A DNA stretch of 64,000 nucleotides from Sva-07 sp963716095 (GTDB lineage Bacteria > Actinomycetota > Acidimicrobiia > Acidimicrobiales > Ilumatobacteraceae). A program made the position numbers and the translations under genes. A model generated the notes under the pieces. The model was not told the origin of the DNA, did no database searches, and worked only from the letters and a program-made list of their open reading frames with translations. Shown here in pieces: positions 53,638 to 61,968 of this stretch (the stretch's first letter is position 1; every line of letters begins with the position of its first letter). Where the stretch lies: positions 53,803 to 117,802 of the forward strand of contig CAVQSV010000003.1 in assembly GCA_963716095.1 (NCBI GenBank), in the 5' to 3' direction.

Positions 53638-54666
53638 GTGGCGGACATCGCGAACGACGCCCGCCTCGACCCTCGGGTGAAGTGGGCGTTGCGCAACGTG
53701 CCGGTCACCCAGCTCGGTGACGTCGACAGCCGGGAACGGCTCGTCGAGATCTCGAACAGCCCGAAGGCCAACGCACTGCGAGACAAGACCGAGGCGCTGT
53801 ACGACGCACTCGACACCGAGGAGGTGGCGTCGTCGGCAGGTCTCGCGATCACCGTCCACGACGTGACCTCCGAGCCCGACGGCAACACGATCAAGATCCG
53901 CTTCGTCCGACCCGAGGGCGACGACGAGCTGCCCTGCGTGTACTACGTCCACGGCGGCGGCATGCAGAACGGGACCTGCTTCGGAGCGATGTATCGGATC
54001 TGGGCCCGCGTGCTCGCCGCCCAGGGCGTGGCTGTTGCGATGGTCGACTTCCGCAATTGTCTGACGCCCTCGTCGGCGCCCGAGATCGAACCGTTCCCCG
54101 CCGGGCTCAACGACTGTGTTTCCGGGCTCAAATGGGTGATCGCCAACGCCGCCGAGCTCGGTGTCGACACGTCACAGGTGATCGTGGCCGGCGAATCCGG
54201 CGGCGGGAACCTGACGTTGGCAACCGGGATGCAACTGCTGCGCGACGGGGACATCGGACTGATCAGCGGGCTGTACGCCCTGTGCCCCTACATCGCCGGC
54301 GAGTGGCCGCAGGAACGGTTTCCGTCGTCGATCGAGAACGAGGGCATCCTGCTCAACCTGCACCACAACCGCGGGGTGGTGTCGTACGGGATGGAACACT
54401 TCGAGGCCGCCAATCCGCTGGCGTGGCCGTCGTTCGCGACCGAGGCCGACGTCGCCGGTCTGCCGCGCACGTTCATCAGCGTCAATGAAGCCGACCCGTT
54501 GCGCGACGAGGGCGTCGAGTTCTATCGGCTGCTGCTCCAGGCTGGGGTGCCGGCTCAGTGTCGAGTCGTGATGGGCACCAGCCACGGTATGGACGTGTTC
54601 ACCGCCGTGCTGCCCGACATCAGTCGAGAGACCGCCGCGAGCATCGCCCGCTTCGCAACCGGTTGA
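53638..54666 (+). CDS. Alpha/beta hydrolase-3 (HSL-type) esterase
   Basis: A 342-residue hormone-sensitive-lipase-family carboxylesterase. The oxyanion motif HGGGMQNG (about 105) and nucleophile GESGGGN (about 187) are exact for the family; Asp in NEADPLRDEG (about 285) and His in TSHGMDVF (about 318) complete the triad. GTG 53638 starts MADIANDARLDPRVKW, 2 bp after the preceding hydrolase, so they are co-transcribed. A first domain of about 75 residues is helical and not recognised. Confidence 0.87.
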   Translation: MADIANDARLDPRVKWALRNVPVTQLGDVDSRERLVEISNSPKANALRDKTEALYDALDTEEVASSAGLAITVHDVTSEPDGNTIKIRFVRPEGDDELPCVYYVHGGGMQNGTCFGAMYRIWARVLAAQGVAVAMVDFRNCLTPSSAPEIEPFPAGLNDCVSGLKWVIANAAELGVDTSQVIVAGESGGGNLTLATGMQLLRDGDIGLISGLYALCPYIAGEWPQERFPSSIENEGILLNLHHNRGVVSYGMEHFEAANPLAWPSFATEADVAGLPRTFISVNEADPLRDEGVEFYRLLLQAGVPAQCRVVMGTSHGMDVFTAVLPDISRETAASIARFATG

Positions 54667-54678
54667 CGCGGAGGCGCT

Positions 54679-54840
54679 GTGCACGATCGTCGCGAGTGGT
54701 GGGGCTGGGTGCTCTTCCTGGTGTCCGCTGTGTTCTTCACCGCCGTTGCGATCCGTGATCGCGACCCGCTGGTCGCGGCCGGAGGCGTCACGTTCCTGCT
54801 CGCCTGCGTGCTGTTCCTTCGTTCGTATCCGAAGGCCTAG
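54679..54840 (+). CDS. Small two-helix membrane protein (53 aa)
   Basis: GTG 54679, with GGAGG 4 nt upstream (54670-54674), opens a 53-residue frame ending TAG 54840. It starts VHDRREWWGWVLFLVSAVFF, has a charged turn (AIRDRDPLVA) and a second helix (GGVTFLLACVLFLRSYPKA), so it is a predicted small double-spanning membrane protein. It follows the esterase gene by 12 bp. No family recognised. The frame use and Shine-Dalgarno make it more than chance. Confidence 0.65.
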   Translation: MHDRREWWGWVLFLVSAVFFTAVAIRDRDPLVAAGGVTFLLACVLFLRSYPKA

Positions 54841-54904
54841 TACCGATGGCGAGCGGGCGCTGCCGACCGCTGTGCGACTCGGCCTGGCTCGCGTCGACGG
54901 GGCC

Positions 54905-55891
54905 TCAGAAGTAGATGATCTCTTCGGCTTTGGCTTCGGCTGCGTCGAGGTCATCGGTGTAGGCACCGGTCGACAGATACTTCCAGCCGCCATCGCACAC
55001 GATGAACACGATGGTTCCTTCGTCGATCTGACTGGCGACCTTCGCAGCGCCGGCGAGTGCAGCACCCGCTGAGATGCCAGAGAAGATCCCGCACTCGTGA
55101 ACGAGACGTCGAGTCCATTCGATCGACTCGCGGGGGCGCACGACTCGCTTGCGGTCGAGGATGTCGAAGCCGTTCCAGTTCTCGAACACGGGCGGGATGT
55201 AGCCCTCGCCGATGTTGCGTAGGCCCTCGACGCGCTCACCCAGCGGCGGCTCGACCGCGACGATCTGGATGTCCGGATTCTGCTCCTTGAAGAATCGGCC
55301 GGCACCCATCAAGGTCCCGCTGGTGCCGAGCCCAGCGACGAAGTGGGTCATCTCCGGGACGTCGCGGAGGATCTCGGGGCCGGTGCCTTCGTAGTGCGCC
55401 CTGGGGTTGGCATCGTTGGCGTACTGGTACGGGAAGTACCAGTCGGGGTGCTGCGCAGCGAGCTCGATCGCCCGCGCGACGGCACCGTTCGAGCCCTCCT
55501 CGCCAGGGGTGAGGATCAGCTCGGCGCCGAAGACCTCGAGCATCTGGCGACGCTCGATCGACACGCTCGTCGGCATCATGATCTTGATCGGATAGCCCTT
55601 GATCCCGGCGATGGCCGCCAGCGCGATTCCGGTGTTGCCCGACGACGGCTCGAGGATTGTCTGGCCGGGCAGGAGCCGCCCGTCCTTCTCGGCGGCTTCG
55701 ATCATCGACTTTGCGATGCGGTCCTTGACCGACCCGAACGGGTTCTGCATCTCCATCTTGGCGAGAATGCGCACGTTCGGGTTGGGAGACAGGTTCGACA
55801 CGTCGACCATCGGGGTGTTGCCGATCATGTCGAGCACGCTCTCGTTCACGAGGCCTGGCATCGTGAAATTCGGGCTCAGAGTGTTCGTCAC
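54905..55891 (-). CDS. cysM: Cysteine synthase (CysM/O-acetyl- or O-phosphoserine sulfhydrylase type)
   Basis: A 328-residue fold-type-II PLP enzyme making cysteine. Motifs: NESVLDMIGNTPMVDVSNLS, the PLP Lys in NPFGSVKDRIA (about 42), EPSSGNTGIALAAIA (Asn/Thr loop, about 69-83) and GLGTSGTLMGAGRF (phosphate site, about 182). The opening sequence and the adjoining JAMM protease suggest a role like mycobacterial CysM, which takes sulfur from the carrier protein CysO; but no CysO-type gene is here. GTG 55891 with GGGAGAA upstream. Confidence 0.9.
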   Translation of the reverse strand: MTNTLSPNFTMPGLVNESVLDMIGNTPMVDVSNLSPNPNVRILAKMEMQNPFGSVKDRIAKSMIEAAEKDGRLLPGQTILEPSSGNTGIALAAIAGIKGYPIKIMMPTSVSIERRQMLEVFGAELILTPGEEGSNGAVARAIELAAQHPDWYFPYQYANDANPRAHYEGTGPEILRDVPEMTHFVAGLGTSGTLMGAGRFFKEQNPDIQIVAVEPPLGERVEGLRNIGEGYIPPVFENWNGFDILDRKRVVRPRESIEWTRRLVHECGIFSGISAGAALAGAAKVASQIDEGTIVFIVCDGGWKYLSTGAYTDDLDAAEAKAEEIIYF

Positions 55892-56075
55892 AGTTCTCCC
55901 AACACCATCCCGGCCGACGGCATTCCGACTAATCCGATGGTTTCTGTCAGGAATCGTACCTGGCGGCCCGATCGACCCGCCACCCGGCCCCCGATCCGCG
56001 TGAACACGCACCAATGAAATCGGCGTCGTCGCTCACACGGACCTCGGGTTCCGAGGGCCTGACACCCGCGCCCGG
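55892..56075. other. Gap where cysO would be expected; nothing coding seen
   Basis: 184 bp between cysM and mec. In mycobacteria the ubiquitin-like sulfur carrier cysO (about 93 codons) lies between these genes. This gap is too short for it and no open frame ending in Gly-Gly is visible on either strand. Confidence 0.55.
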
Positions 56076-56492
56076 TCAGACGATCGCGACGGGCTCTTCG
56101 GCGATCGTGCCGTCGAGGATCCGGTAGCTGCGCACCTCGGGCGCCTCGCGTTTGAGGCTGACGATCACATAGTGCCACGACGGGTCGGGCGCCGACGCCA
56201 CGTCCGTGGGACTCGGGTACGGCTCGGAGTGGGTGTGGCTGTGCACCACACCGTTGATCTCGAAGTCGCGGTCGTCGGCGTCCATCTCGGCTCGGAGGTG
56301 GTCCTTCGGGTCGATCGTGTACACCCGGGCCGACTCGGCGACGTTGGTGCACGGGTAGTAGGTCGGCGCCCGATCGGCCGCTCCCCCACCCGCGGTCGGC
56401 GGTCCGGCGATGAGCCCGCAGGCCTCGAACGGATACGCATCGAGCGCGGCGCCGATCATCTGCGCGTAGGCCTGGCGGGAGATCTCGATCAC
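56076..56492 (-). CDS. mec: Mec+ -type JAMM (MPN) metallopeptidase
   Basis: A 138-residue zinc peptidase. The JAMM site is complete: Glu in AYPFEACGLIAG (about 22-26) and VVHSHTHSEPYPSPTDV (HxH, Ser, Asp, about 85-101). In the mycobacterial pathway this enzyme releases the newly formed cysteine from CysO-Cys; here the carrier gene is not adjacent, so it may act on an unlinked carrier. GTG 56492 is 7 nt after TATCCT (56500-56505). GrpB-like gene lies upstream. Confidence 0.9.
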   Translation of the reverse strand: MIEISRQAYAQMIGAALDAYPFEACGLIAGPPTAGGGAADRAPTYYPCTNVAESARVYTIDPKDHLRAEMDADDRDFEINGVVHSHTHSEPYPSPTDVASAPDPSWHYVIVSLKREAPEVRSYRILDGTIAEEPVAIV

Positions 56493-56530
56493 GGCGACGA
56501 GGATACGGCGCCGCCACGGGACCGTTCCGC

Positions 56531-57136
56531 TCAGATCAGGCCGGCGGCGGCGAACATGCGGGCGTAGATCTCTCGGATCACCGCTTCCTTGCGCAGGTTG
56601 TAGTCCATGACGTGCTCGCCGCCCGCCGTCGCCGCAGCGGCGGCAGCCGTCTTGGCCTCGAGGTAGACCGCGGCGTCGCCAGGATGCGCACGCAACCAGT
56701 CCCGGAACATCAGGTGGCGGATCGTCTCCGGGCAGTCGGGCGAGAACACGTGCAGGTTCACCCGAGGTTCGCCACCTTTCAGGAGACGGTGTTGATGCCA
56801 GCCCGGCTCGCGGATCGTCAGCTCGAATCCGACGCGCTGCAAGTCTGGTACGTACGACGCCTCGTCGCTGGAGTCGGCCACGGTGAGGTCGATGTCGAGG
56901 ACCGGCTTGGCTGCCAGGCCGGGTACCGCTGTCGAACCGACGTGATCGAGCGCGAGGACGCGGTCGCCGAGCGCCCTGCCGATCCGGTCCGCGACCGAGT
57001 CGTAGACCTCCGGCCAGGTCGGGTCGGAGGGGGCGATCGTCACCGGCTCTGGCTCGGTGCGCCCGGCGACCCAGATGTCGTCGGCGTCGCGGGCATCCCA
57101 CTCGTGGTGCCGCGTGATGTCCTCGGGCGAGGGCAC
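56531..57136 (-). CDS. GrpB/UPF0157-family nucleotidyltransferase-like protein
   Basis: A 201-residue protein of the GrpB family, a nucleotidyltransferase-fold group of unknown role. The core motif DHVGSTAVPGLAAKPVLDID (about 64-83) carries Gly-Ser and paired Asp residues, and HVFSPDCPETIRHLMFRDWL is the second conserved block. An N-terminal 30 residues rich in acidic groups precede it. GTG 57136, 8 bp after the alpha/beta hydrolase stop. Confidence 0.85.
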   Translation of the reverse strand: MPSPEDITRHHEWDARDADDIWVAGRTEPEPVTIAPSDPTWPEVYDSVADRIGRALGDRVLALDHVGSTAVPGLAAKPVLDIDLTVADSSDEASYVPDLQRVGFELTIREPGWHQHRLLKGGEPRVNLHVFSPDCPETIRHLMFRDWLRAHPGDAAVYLEAKTAAAAAATAGGEHVMDYNLRKEAVIREIYARMFAAAGLI

Positions 57137-57144
57137 GATCGGGA

Positions 57145-58002
57145 TCAGGCGGTGATCGTGCGGTCGATGAACTCGATTGCTGCGGCACGGAAGCGGTGGC
57201 GGGCCGCGAGTTCGTCGTGGATCAAGTGGCCTGCGCCGTCGACGATCAGCACGTCGACGTCGGAGGAGATCTCGGCGAAGTGTCGGGCGAGTGCGGGGTC
57301 GGCCACGGCACCCGGAACATCGGGGTCGGCGCAGACGATCAACGACGGCGCCCCGAACGCGACATCGGGATCGAGGAACGTGCCGATCGTTCCGTCGAGC
57401 ACCGGATCGAGCACCGAAGCATCGACGGCCAGCAACGAGCCGGCCATCGCCGAGATGCCATCGGCGTGCAACATGGCGCCGAACGTCGATCCCGACATGC
57501 CCGGTGCCGCGGCGAGCATTCCGGCGAGCGCCTCGCGGGTCATCCCGGCGGCCTGCATCTGCGGGACCGAACCGCGCATGAACCTGAAGCCGTCGAGCAG
57601 CGTCTGATCCGCCCGCTCAGGAGCATTTCCGGCTGCGCCCAGCGGCGGGTCCTCCATCACGGCAGCGACGACCAGTTCGGCGTGCCGTTGCGTGAGCGCA
57701 GCGGCGGTTGCACCGCCGAGCGAGTGTCCGACCACGACGCACGGCTGTCCGGCGACCTGCTCGATCGCGGCGACGGCATCGCTCACACAGCCGGCCGTGG
57801 TGTACTCCCCCGGCGCCCGGTCGGACGCACCGTGTCCGCGGAAGTCGAGGCGGAGGACACGAAATCGCTCGGCGAGTTCGGGCACGAACCAGTCCCAGGT
57901 GCCGCCGAACGACGTGATGCCGTGCAGGAGCAGGATTGGCGGGGCCGACGGATCACCGTCCTCGGCGACATGGAGTTCGAAGGAGCCGTTGCGGATCTTC
58001 AC
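57145..58002 (-). CDS. Alpha/beta hydrolase (serine hydrolase)
   Basis: A 285-residue alpha/beta-hydrolase. It starts VKIRNGSFELHVAEDGDPSA (GTG 58002, 7 nt after TACGTT at 58010-58015), with LLLHGITSFGGTWDWF (oxyanion HG), FRGHGASDRAPG, nucleophile VVGHSLGGATAAAL (about 100), Asp in CADPDVPGAV and His in GAGHLIHDEL (about 265). Triad intact. The substrate is unknown; the LHGITSFGG form resembles peptidase or esterase relatives. It shares a strand with GrpB and Mec. Confidence 0.85.
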   Translation of the reverse strand: MKIRNGSFELHVAEDGDPSAPPILLLHGITSFGGTWDWFVPELAERFRVLRLDFRGHGASDRAPGEYTTAGCVSDAVAAIEQVAGQPCVVVGHSLGGATAAALTQRHAELVVAAVMEDPPLGAAGNAPERADQTLLDGFRFMRGSVPQMQAAGMTREALAGMLAAAPGMSGSTFGAMLHADGISAMAGSLLAVDASVLDPVLDGTIGTFLDPDVAFGAPSLIVCADPDVPGAVADPALARHFAEISSDVDVLIVDGAGHLIHDELAARHRFRAAAIEFIDRTITA

Positions 58003-58108
58003 CCGGCCGAACGTAGACCGTCGAGCAGGCCGGCCGGCGACCCGAACCCAACGGGGTCGGCCGCAACGGGCTCGGTAGGGTTGCGTCTCCTCCGAGAAGG
58101 TGCAGGCA

Positions 58109-58624
58109 ATGGCGAAGGGCAAGAAGACCAAGAAGGACAAGGGCGGCGACGGCACGCAGCTCATCGCGTCCTACAAACGCGCCTACCGCGACTACGACAT
58201 CCTCGACACCTACGAGGCGGGCATGATCCTCACCGGGAGCGAAGTGAAGAGCCTGCGCGAGGGCAACGCACAGATCTCCGAGGGCTACGCCCGGGTGCAG
58301 CGCGGCGAGATGTGGCTCGACGGCATCCACATCCCGCCGTACACGAATGCGATCGGCTTCGGCGCCCACGATCCGGATCGTCAACGCAAGCTGCTGTTGA
58401 ACCGAGCCGAGATCGACAAGCTCGACCAGCGCGTCGCCCAGGGCAGCCTCACGATCGTGCCGCTGCGCCTGTACTGGAAGAACGGCCGAGCGAAGATCGA
58501 ACTCGGTTTGGCCAAGGGTCGCACCAAGGGCGACAAGCGCCAGCGCATGGCCGAGCGCGACTCCGACCGCGAGATCGAGACCGAGTTCAATCGGGCCAAC
58601 AAGTACGGCGACGCCCGCCGCTGA
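58109..58624 (+). CDS. smpB: SsrA-binding protein SmpB
   Basis: The 171-residue partner of tmRNA in trans-translation. The OB-like core is complete: IASYKRAYRDYDILDTYEAG, ILTGSEVKSLREGNAQISEGY, LDGIHIPPYTNAI and the basic region LGLAKGRTKGDKRQRMAERD with the C-terminal tail that probes the A site. ATG 58109 follows GAGAAGG (58094-58100), preferred over GTG 58100. A TAGGGT box lies at 58076-58081. Its RNA partner ssrA is in this window 5 kb further on. Confidence 0.96.
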   Translation: MAKGKKTKKDKGGDGTQLIASYKRAYRDYDILDTYEAGMILTGSEVKSLREGNAQISEGYARVQRGEMWLDGIHIPPYTNAIGFGAHDPDRQRKLLLNRAEIDKLDQRVAQGSLTIVPLRLYWKNGRAKIELGLAKGRTKGDKRQRMAERDSDREIETEFNRANKYGDARR

Positions 58625-58668
58625 TTCCTCAACTGATTCCTCCGCCTCGCGTGATCTGAACGCCGCGA

Positions 58669-58685
58669 GTTCCGGAATCCGGAAC
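58669..58685. promoter_or_regulatory. Palindrome upstream of the monooxygenase gene
   Basis: GTTCCGGA-A-TCCGGAAC, 8-bp arms around one base, 74 bp before the ABM start and 45 bp after smpB. It may be an operator, or the end of the smpB transcript; the one-base loop argues against an RNA hairpin. Confidence 0.35.
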
Positions 58686-58758
58686 CTCACGGGCGCAGAT
58701 CGTGCGTTGGAACCCGGACAGCACGGATCGGCCAGGCGTCGGTCGCTACGGTGCACCA

Positions 58759-59061
58759 ATGCTGATCGTCGCCGGTTCCATCACCACCGAAGTCGGGGGT
58801 CGGGACGCGTTCCTCGCTGCTGTCAGGCCAATGGTGGCCGCCACCCACACCGAGCCGGGTTGCCGCGAGTACGTCTTCTCGCCGGATCCCGACCACCCCA
58901 ACCGTCTGCTGTTGTTCGAGTTGTGGGACGACCAAGCGGCGCTCGACGCCCACTTCGCGACCGAGCACATGGCCGAGTTCCAGCGAAAGGTGGCCGACAT
59001 CGCGATCGTCGGCAGGGAGATCAAGAAGTACACGATCTCCGACGTCGGCCCCGTGCGCTGA
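58759..59061 (+). CDS. Antibiotic biosynthesis monooxygenase (ABM) domain protein
   Basis: A 100-residue dimeric ferredoxin-like alpha+beta barrel of the ABM family. Recognisable blocks are MLIVAGSITTEVGGRDAFLA, TEPGCREYVFSPDPDHPNRL and LLFELWDDQAALDAHFATEH with the H and W usually near the cavity. Members degrade quinones or haem, or act as small monooxygenases; no cofactor-binding residue is conserved. ATG 58759 lies 6 nt after TACGGT (58747-58752). The stop overlaps a degenerate palindrome. Confidence 0.85.
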   Translation: MLIVAGSITTEVGGRDAFLAAVRPMVAATHTEPGCREYVFSPDPDHPNRLLLFELWDDQAALDAHFATEHMAEFQRKVADIAIVGREIKKYTISDVGPVR

Positions 59062-59103
59062 TCACACCAGGGGCTGACCCTGGGAACTGCTTCCTGGCGT
59101 GGG
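59060..59103. repeat. Degenerate GATCACG-type palindrome after ABM
   Basis: Begins with TGATCACACCAGGGG over the ABM stop codon, like the copies at 12027 and 19031, but the inner stem is CCAGGG/CCCTGG and the right arm is lost, leaving CTTCCTGGCGTGGG. It falls in the 46-bp convergent gap before fbiC. Confidence 0.45.
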
Positions 59104-59107
59104 TTGT

Positions 59108-61477
59108 TCAGCCCACCGGCTCGGCGACGTCGTACAGCGTTGTGCGCCGCGCGAGGGTGCGTCCCAACGGAGCGACGAGCGAACCGAACGAGTCCTCGCT
59201 CATCTTCTGACCGTGGATCGCGCCGGCCGCCCTGCTGATGTTCTCGTCCATCAAGGTGCCGCCGAGATCGTTGACGCCGGCCTGCAACAGCTGACGCGCT
59301 CCCGGCACGCCGATCTTCACCCATGACGCCTGCACGTTGTCGATCAGCCCGCGGTACGCGAGACGGCCAACGGCGTGGAGCAGGATCGTCTCGCGGAACG
59401 TCGGACCGCGCCGCGCCTTGCGCTGCAGGTAGATCGGTGACGCCATGTGCACGAACGGCAGCGGGATGTACTCGGTGAAGCCACCGGTGCGCCGCTGGAC
59501 ATCACGGGTGCGTTCGATGTGGCGCGCCCAGTGGATCGGCCGCTCGATCGAGCCCGCCATGATGGTGACGTTCGAGCGGAGCCCCACCCGATGGGCGGTC
59601 TCGTGCACCTCGAGCCACTCGTCGGTGGTGATCTTGTCGGGACACAGGATCGACCTCGGTCCCTCGTCGAGGATCTCCGCCGCGGTCCCCGGCAGCGAGC
59701 GCAGGCCAGCGTCCTGGAGCCGACGCAGGTAACTCTCGAGCGGCTCCTCGAGCCGGCGCGCCCCCTCGTGGACTTCGAGCGCGGTGAACGCATGCACGTG
59801 CATCTCCGGCACGGCGTCCTTCACCGCATGGCACACGTCGACGTAGTAGTCGCCGTCGAAGCTCGGGTGGATACCGCCCTGCAGCGTGACCTCGGTGGCG
59901 CCCAGCTCCCAGGCCTCGCGCACCCGTTGCTGGATGTCTTCGATCGTGAGGAGGTACGGCGTACCGCGCAGGTTCAGCGAGATCTTGCCCTTCGCGAACC
60001 CGCAGAACTTGCACTTGAAGGTGCACACGTTGGTGTAGTTGATGTTCCGGTTGTGGACCCATGTGACCACGTCACCAACGGTGTCGCGTCGGAGCTGGTC
60101 GGCCACTTCCGCGACGGCGGCGACCTCGCGGCCGCGGGCCTCGAACAGCGTCACCATCTCGTCGATCCCGAGATCGCTTCCCGCCTCGAACCCGGCGAGC
60201 ACCTCGGCCACGGCACCTCGAATCGGGGCCGACGGCGCCGGCAGCAGCGTCGGCGGGTCGGCGTTCCAGCCCGAGTACCACTGCGTCGAACGGTCGCCGA
60301 CGATCACGACGTCGGCACCGTCCGCTGTCTCGGTCGTGCCCTGCACACGCTCGGGGAACTGGCTGCCGGGATCGTCGCGGGCGAGGCACTCGGCATCGCT
60401 GCGGTCGAGCACCGCAAAGCGCAGCGCCGGGTCGACCCAGTGCTCCGGCCCGGCGAGGGTGTCGTCGAGGTACTCCGGATACGCGGTGAGGCGTGGTGCG
60501 AGCGTGAACCCACGCGCCTCGGTCACCTCGCGGAGCCGGTCGAGGTCGGGCCACGGACGTTCGGGGTTGACGTGGTCGGCGGTCACGGGTGACACCCCGC
60601 CCCAGTCGTCGATGCCCGCATCGAGCAGCACACCGAAGTCGTCGGAGAGGTTGGGTGGTGCCTGCAGATGGATCGACGACGGCAGCACGAGGCGCGCAGC
60701 GGCGATGGTCCACAGGTACTCGTCGGGTGGACAGGCGGGGGCGTTGCGCATGCCGGTGAGCAGCTTGGGCAGGAAGTTCTGGATGATCACCTCCTGCACG
60801 TGGCCGTGCCGTTCGTGGCTCGCCGCGATCGCGCGCAGGCCGTCGAGGCGGTCCTGGCGCTCGTCACCGATGCCGACCAGCAGCCCGGTCGTGAACGGGA
60901 TCTGCAACTCCCCCGCGGCCTCCAGCGTCGCGAGGCGGCGAGCCGGGTCCTTGTCGGGGGCGCCGCGGTGACAGGCGAGATCGTCGCGAATCGACTCGAT
61001 CATCATTCCCTGGCTCACGGACACCGGGCGAAGCTGACGCAGTTCGTCGATCGACAGTGCGCCCGCGTTCGCGTGCGGAAGCAGGCCGGTCTCCTCGACG
61101 ACCATCTGACACATCGCGGCGAGATAGTCGACGGTGCTCGCGTAGCCGTGATCGGCGAGCCACGTCCGTGCCACCTCGTAGCGCAACTCGGGCCGTTCGC
61201 CGAGGGTGAACAGCGCCTCGTGGCAACCGGCACGAGCCCCGGCGCGCGCGATGGCGCGCACCTGCTCGGGTGCGAGGTACGGCTCGGCGACGCGTGCGGG
61301 CGGCTGCGCGAAGGTGCAGTAGTCGCACGTGTCGTTGCACAGGAACGTGAGCGGGATGAACACCTTGGGCGAGTACGTGATCCTCGTGCCGGTGACTTGG
61401 TCCCGCTGGCGACCAGCGGCGCTCAGCAGTTCGTCGAGCGGCAGTGCGAGGAGTTCGGCGTCGTCCGGATGCGGCAT
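59108..61477 (-). CDS. fbiC: FO synthase (7,8-didemethyl-8-hydroxy-5-deazariboflavin synthase), CofG-CofH fusion
   Basis: A 789-residue two-domain radical-SAM enzyme that makes the F420 chromophore FO from tyrosine and 5-amino-6-ribitylamino-uracil. CofG-like half: CNDTCDYCTF (about 52-61, CxxxCxxC). CofH-like half: NYTNVCTFKCKFCGFAKG (about 471-488) with a second CxxxCxxC, then TLQGGIHPSFDGDYY. Single-chain form is typical of actinobacteria. ATG 61477 is 6 nt after TACCGT (61484-61489). Divergent from an HxlR regulator. The ribD-ribA genes next door share the same ribityl-uracil supply. Confidence 0.94.
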   Translation of the reverse strand: MPHPDDAELLALPLDELLSAAGRQRDQVTGTRITYSPKVFIPLTFLCNDTCDYCTFAQPPARVAEPYLAPEQVRAIARAGARAGCHEALFTLGERPELRYEVARTWLADHGYASTVDYLAAMCQMVVEETGLLPHANAGALSIDELRQLRPVSVSQGMMIESIRDDLACHRGAPDKDPARRLATLEAAGELQIPFTTGLLVGIGDERQDRLDGLRAIAASHERHGHVQEVIIQNFLPKLLTGMRNAPACPPDEYLWTIAAARLVLPSSIHLQAPPNLSDDFGVLLDAGIDDWGGVSPVTADHVNPERPWPDLDRLREVTEARGFTLAPRLTAYPEYLDDTLAGPEHWVDPALRFAVLDRSDAECLARDDPGSQFPERVQGTTETADGADVVIVGDRSTQWYSGWNADPPTLLPAPSAPIRGAVAEVLAGFEAGSDLGIDEMVTLFEARGREVAAVAEVADQLRRDTVGDVVTWVHNRNINYTNVCTFKCKFCGFAKGKISLNLRGTPYLLTIEDIQQRVREAWELGATEVTLQGGIHPSFDGDYYVDVCHAVKDAVPEMHVHAFTALEVHEGARRLEEPLESYLRRLQDAGLRSLPGTAAEILDEGPRSILCPDKITTDEWLEVHETAHRVGLRSNVTIMAGSIERPIHWARHIERTRDVQRRTGGFTEYIPLPFVHMASPIYLQRKARRGPTFRETILLHAVGRLAYRGLIDNVQASWVKIGVPGARQLLQAGVNDLGGTLMDENISRAAGAIHGQKMSEDSFGSLVAPLGRTLARRTTLYDVAEPVG

Positions 61478-61483
61478 CGTCGC

Positions 61484-61528
61484 ACGGTACCCGCCAGTGG
61501 GTTCGGAATGCGAACCCACTGCTAGAGT
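61484..61528. promoter_or_regulatory. Divergent fbiC / HxlR promoters with a shared operator
   Basis: A perfect inverted repeat AGTGGGTTCG-GAATG-CGAACCCACT (61496-61520) lies between the fbiC -10 (TACCGT, 61484-61489, minus strand) and the HxlR -10 (TAGAGT, 61523-61528, plus strand), covering both presumed -35 regions. This is the expected site for an autoregulating HxlR-family protein. Confidence 0.6.
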
Positions 61529-61536
61529 TCTCTCCC

Positions 61537-61968
61537 GTGCCCCCGACGCCGACCGATCACGGACCCGGCATCGAGTCGGTCGCGGCAATCGTCGGCGATC
61601 GATGGTCGATGCTGATCGTGCGCAACATCTTTCGTGGCATCCGCAGGTTCGATGCCCTCCAGGACGACCTCGGGGTGTCGAGGCCGATCCTGGCCGACCG
61701 GCTCAAGCGGCTCGTCGCAGCGGGGATCCTCGAACGACAGCGCTATCAAGAGCACCCACCTCGCTACGACTACGTCCTGACGCCGGCAGGCACCGAGCTC
61801 TCCCCTGCCCTCGTCGCCCTGATCCGTTGGGGCGACCGGTGGTTCGGTGACGGCGACCGAACCGTCGTGCTGGTCCACGCCGAGTGCGGCAACGAGTTCG
61901 AACAGGGTTTCTGGTGTTCGACGTGCGCGTCCACCATCGGGCCCAGCGACATCAGGTCGCTGCAATGA
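61537..61968 (+). CDS. HxlR-family winged-helix transcriptional regulator
   Basis: A 143-residue DNA-binding protein: IESVAAIVGDRWSMLIVRNI and FRGIRRFDALQDDLGVSRPI, LADRLKRLVAAGILERQRY and YDYVLTPAGTELSPALVALI are the HxlR helix-turn-helix and wing. A C-terminal Cys pair, AECG and WCSTCAST, is unusual for the family and could sense redox state or metal. GTG 61537 is 8 nt after TAGAGT. Its stop overlaps the ribD start (ATGA), so it is co-transcribed with ribD-ribA and may regulate riboflavin or F420 genes via the palindrome upstream. Confidence 0.83.
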   Translation: MPPTPTDHGPGIESVAAIVGDRWSMLIVRNIFRGIRRFDALQDDLGVSRPILADRLKRLVAAGILERQRYQEHPPRYDYVLTPAGTELSPALVALIRWGDRWFGDGDRTVVLVHAECGNEFEQGFWCSTCASTIGPSDIRSLQ

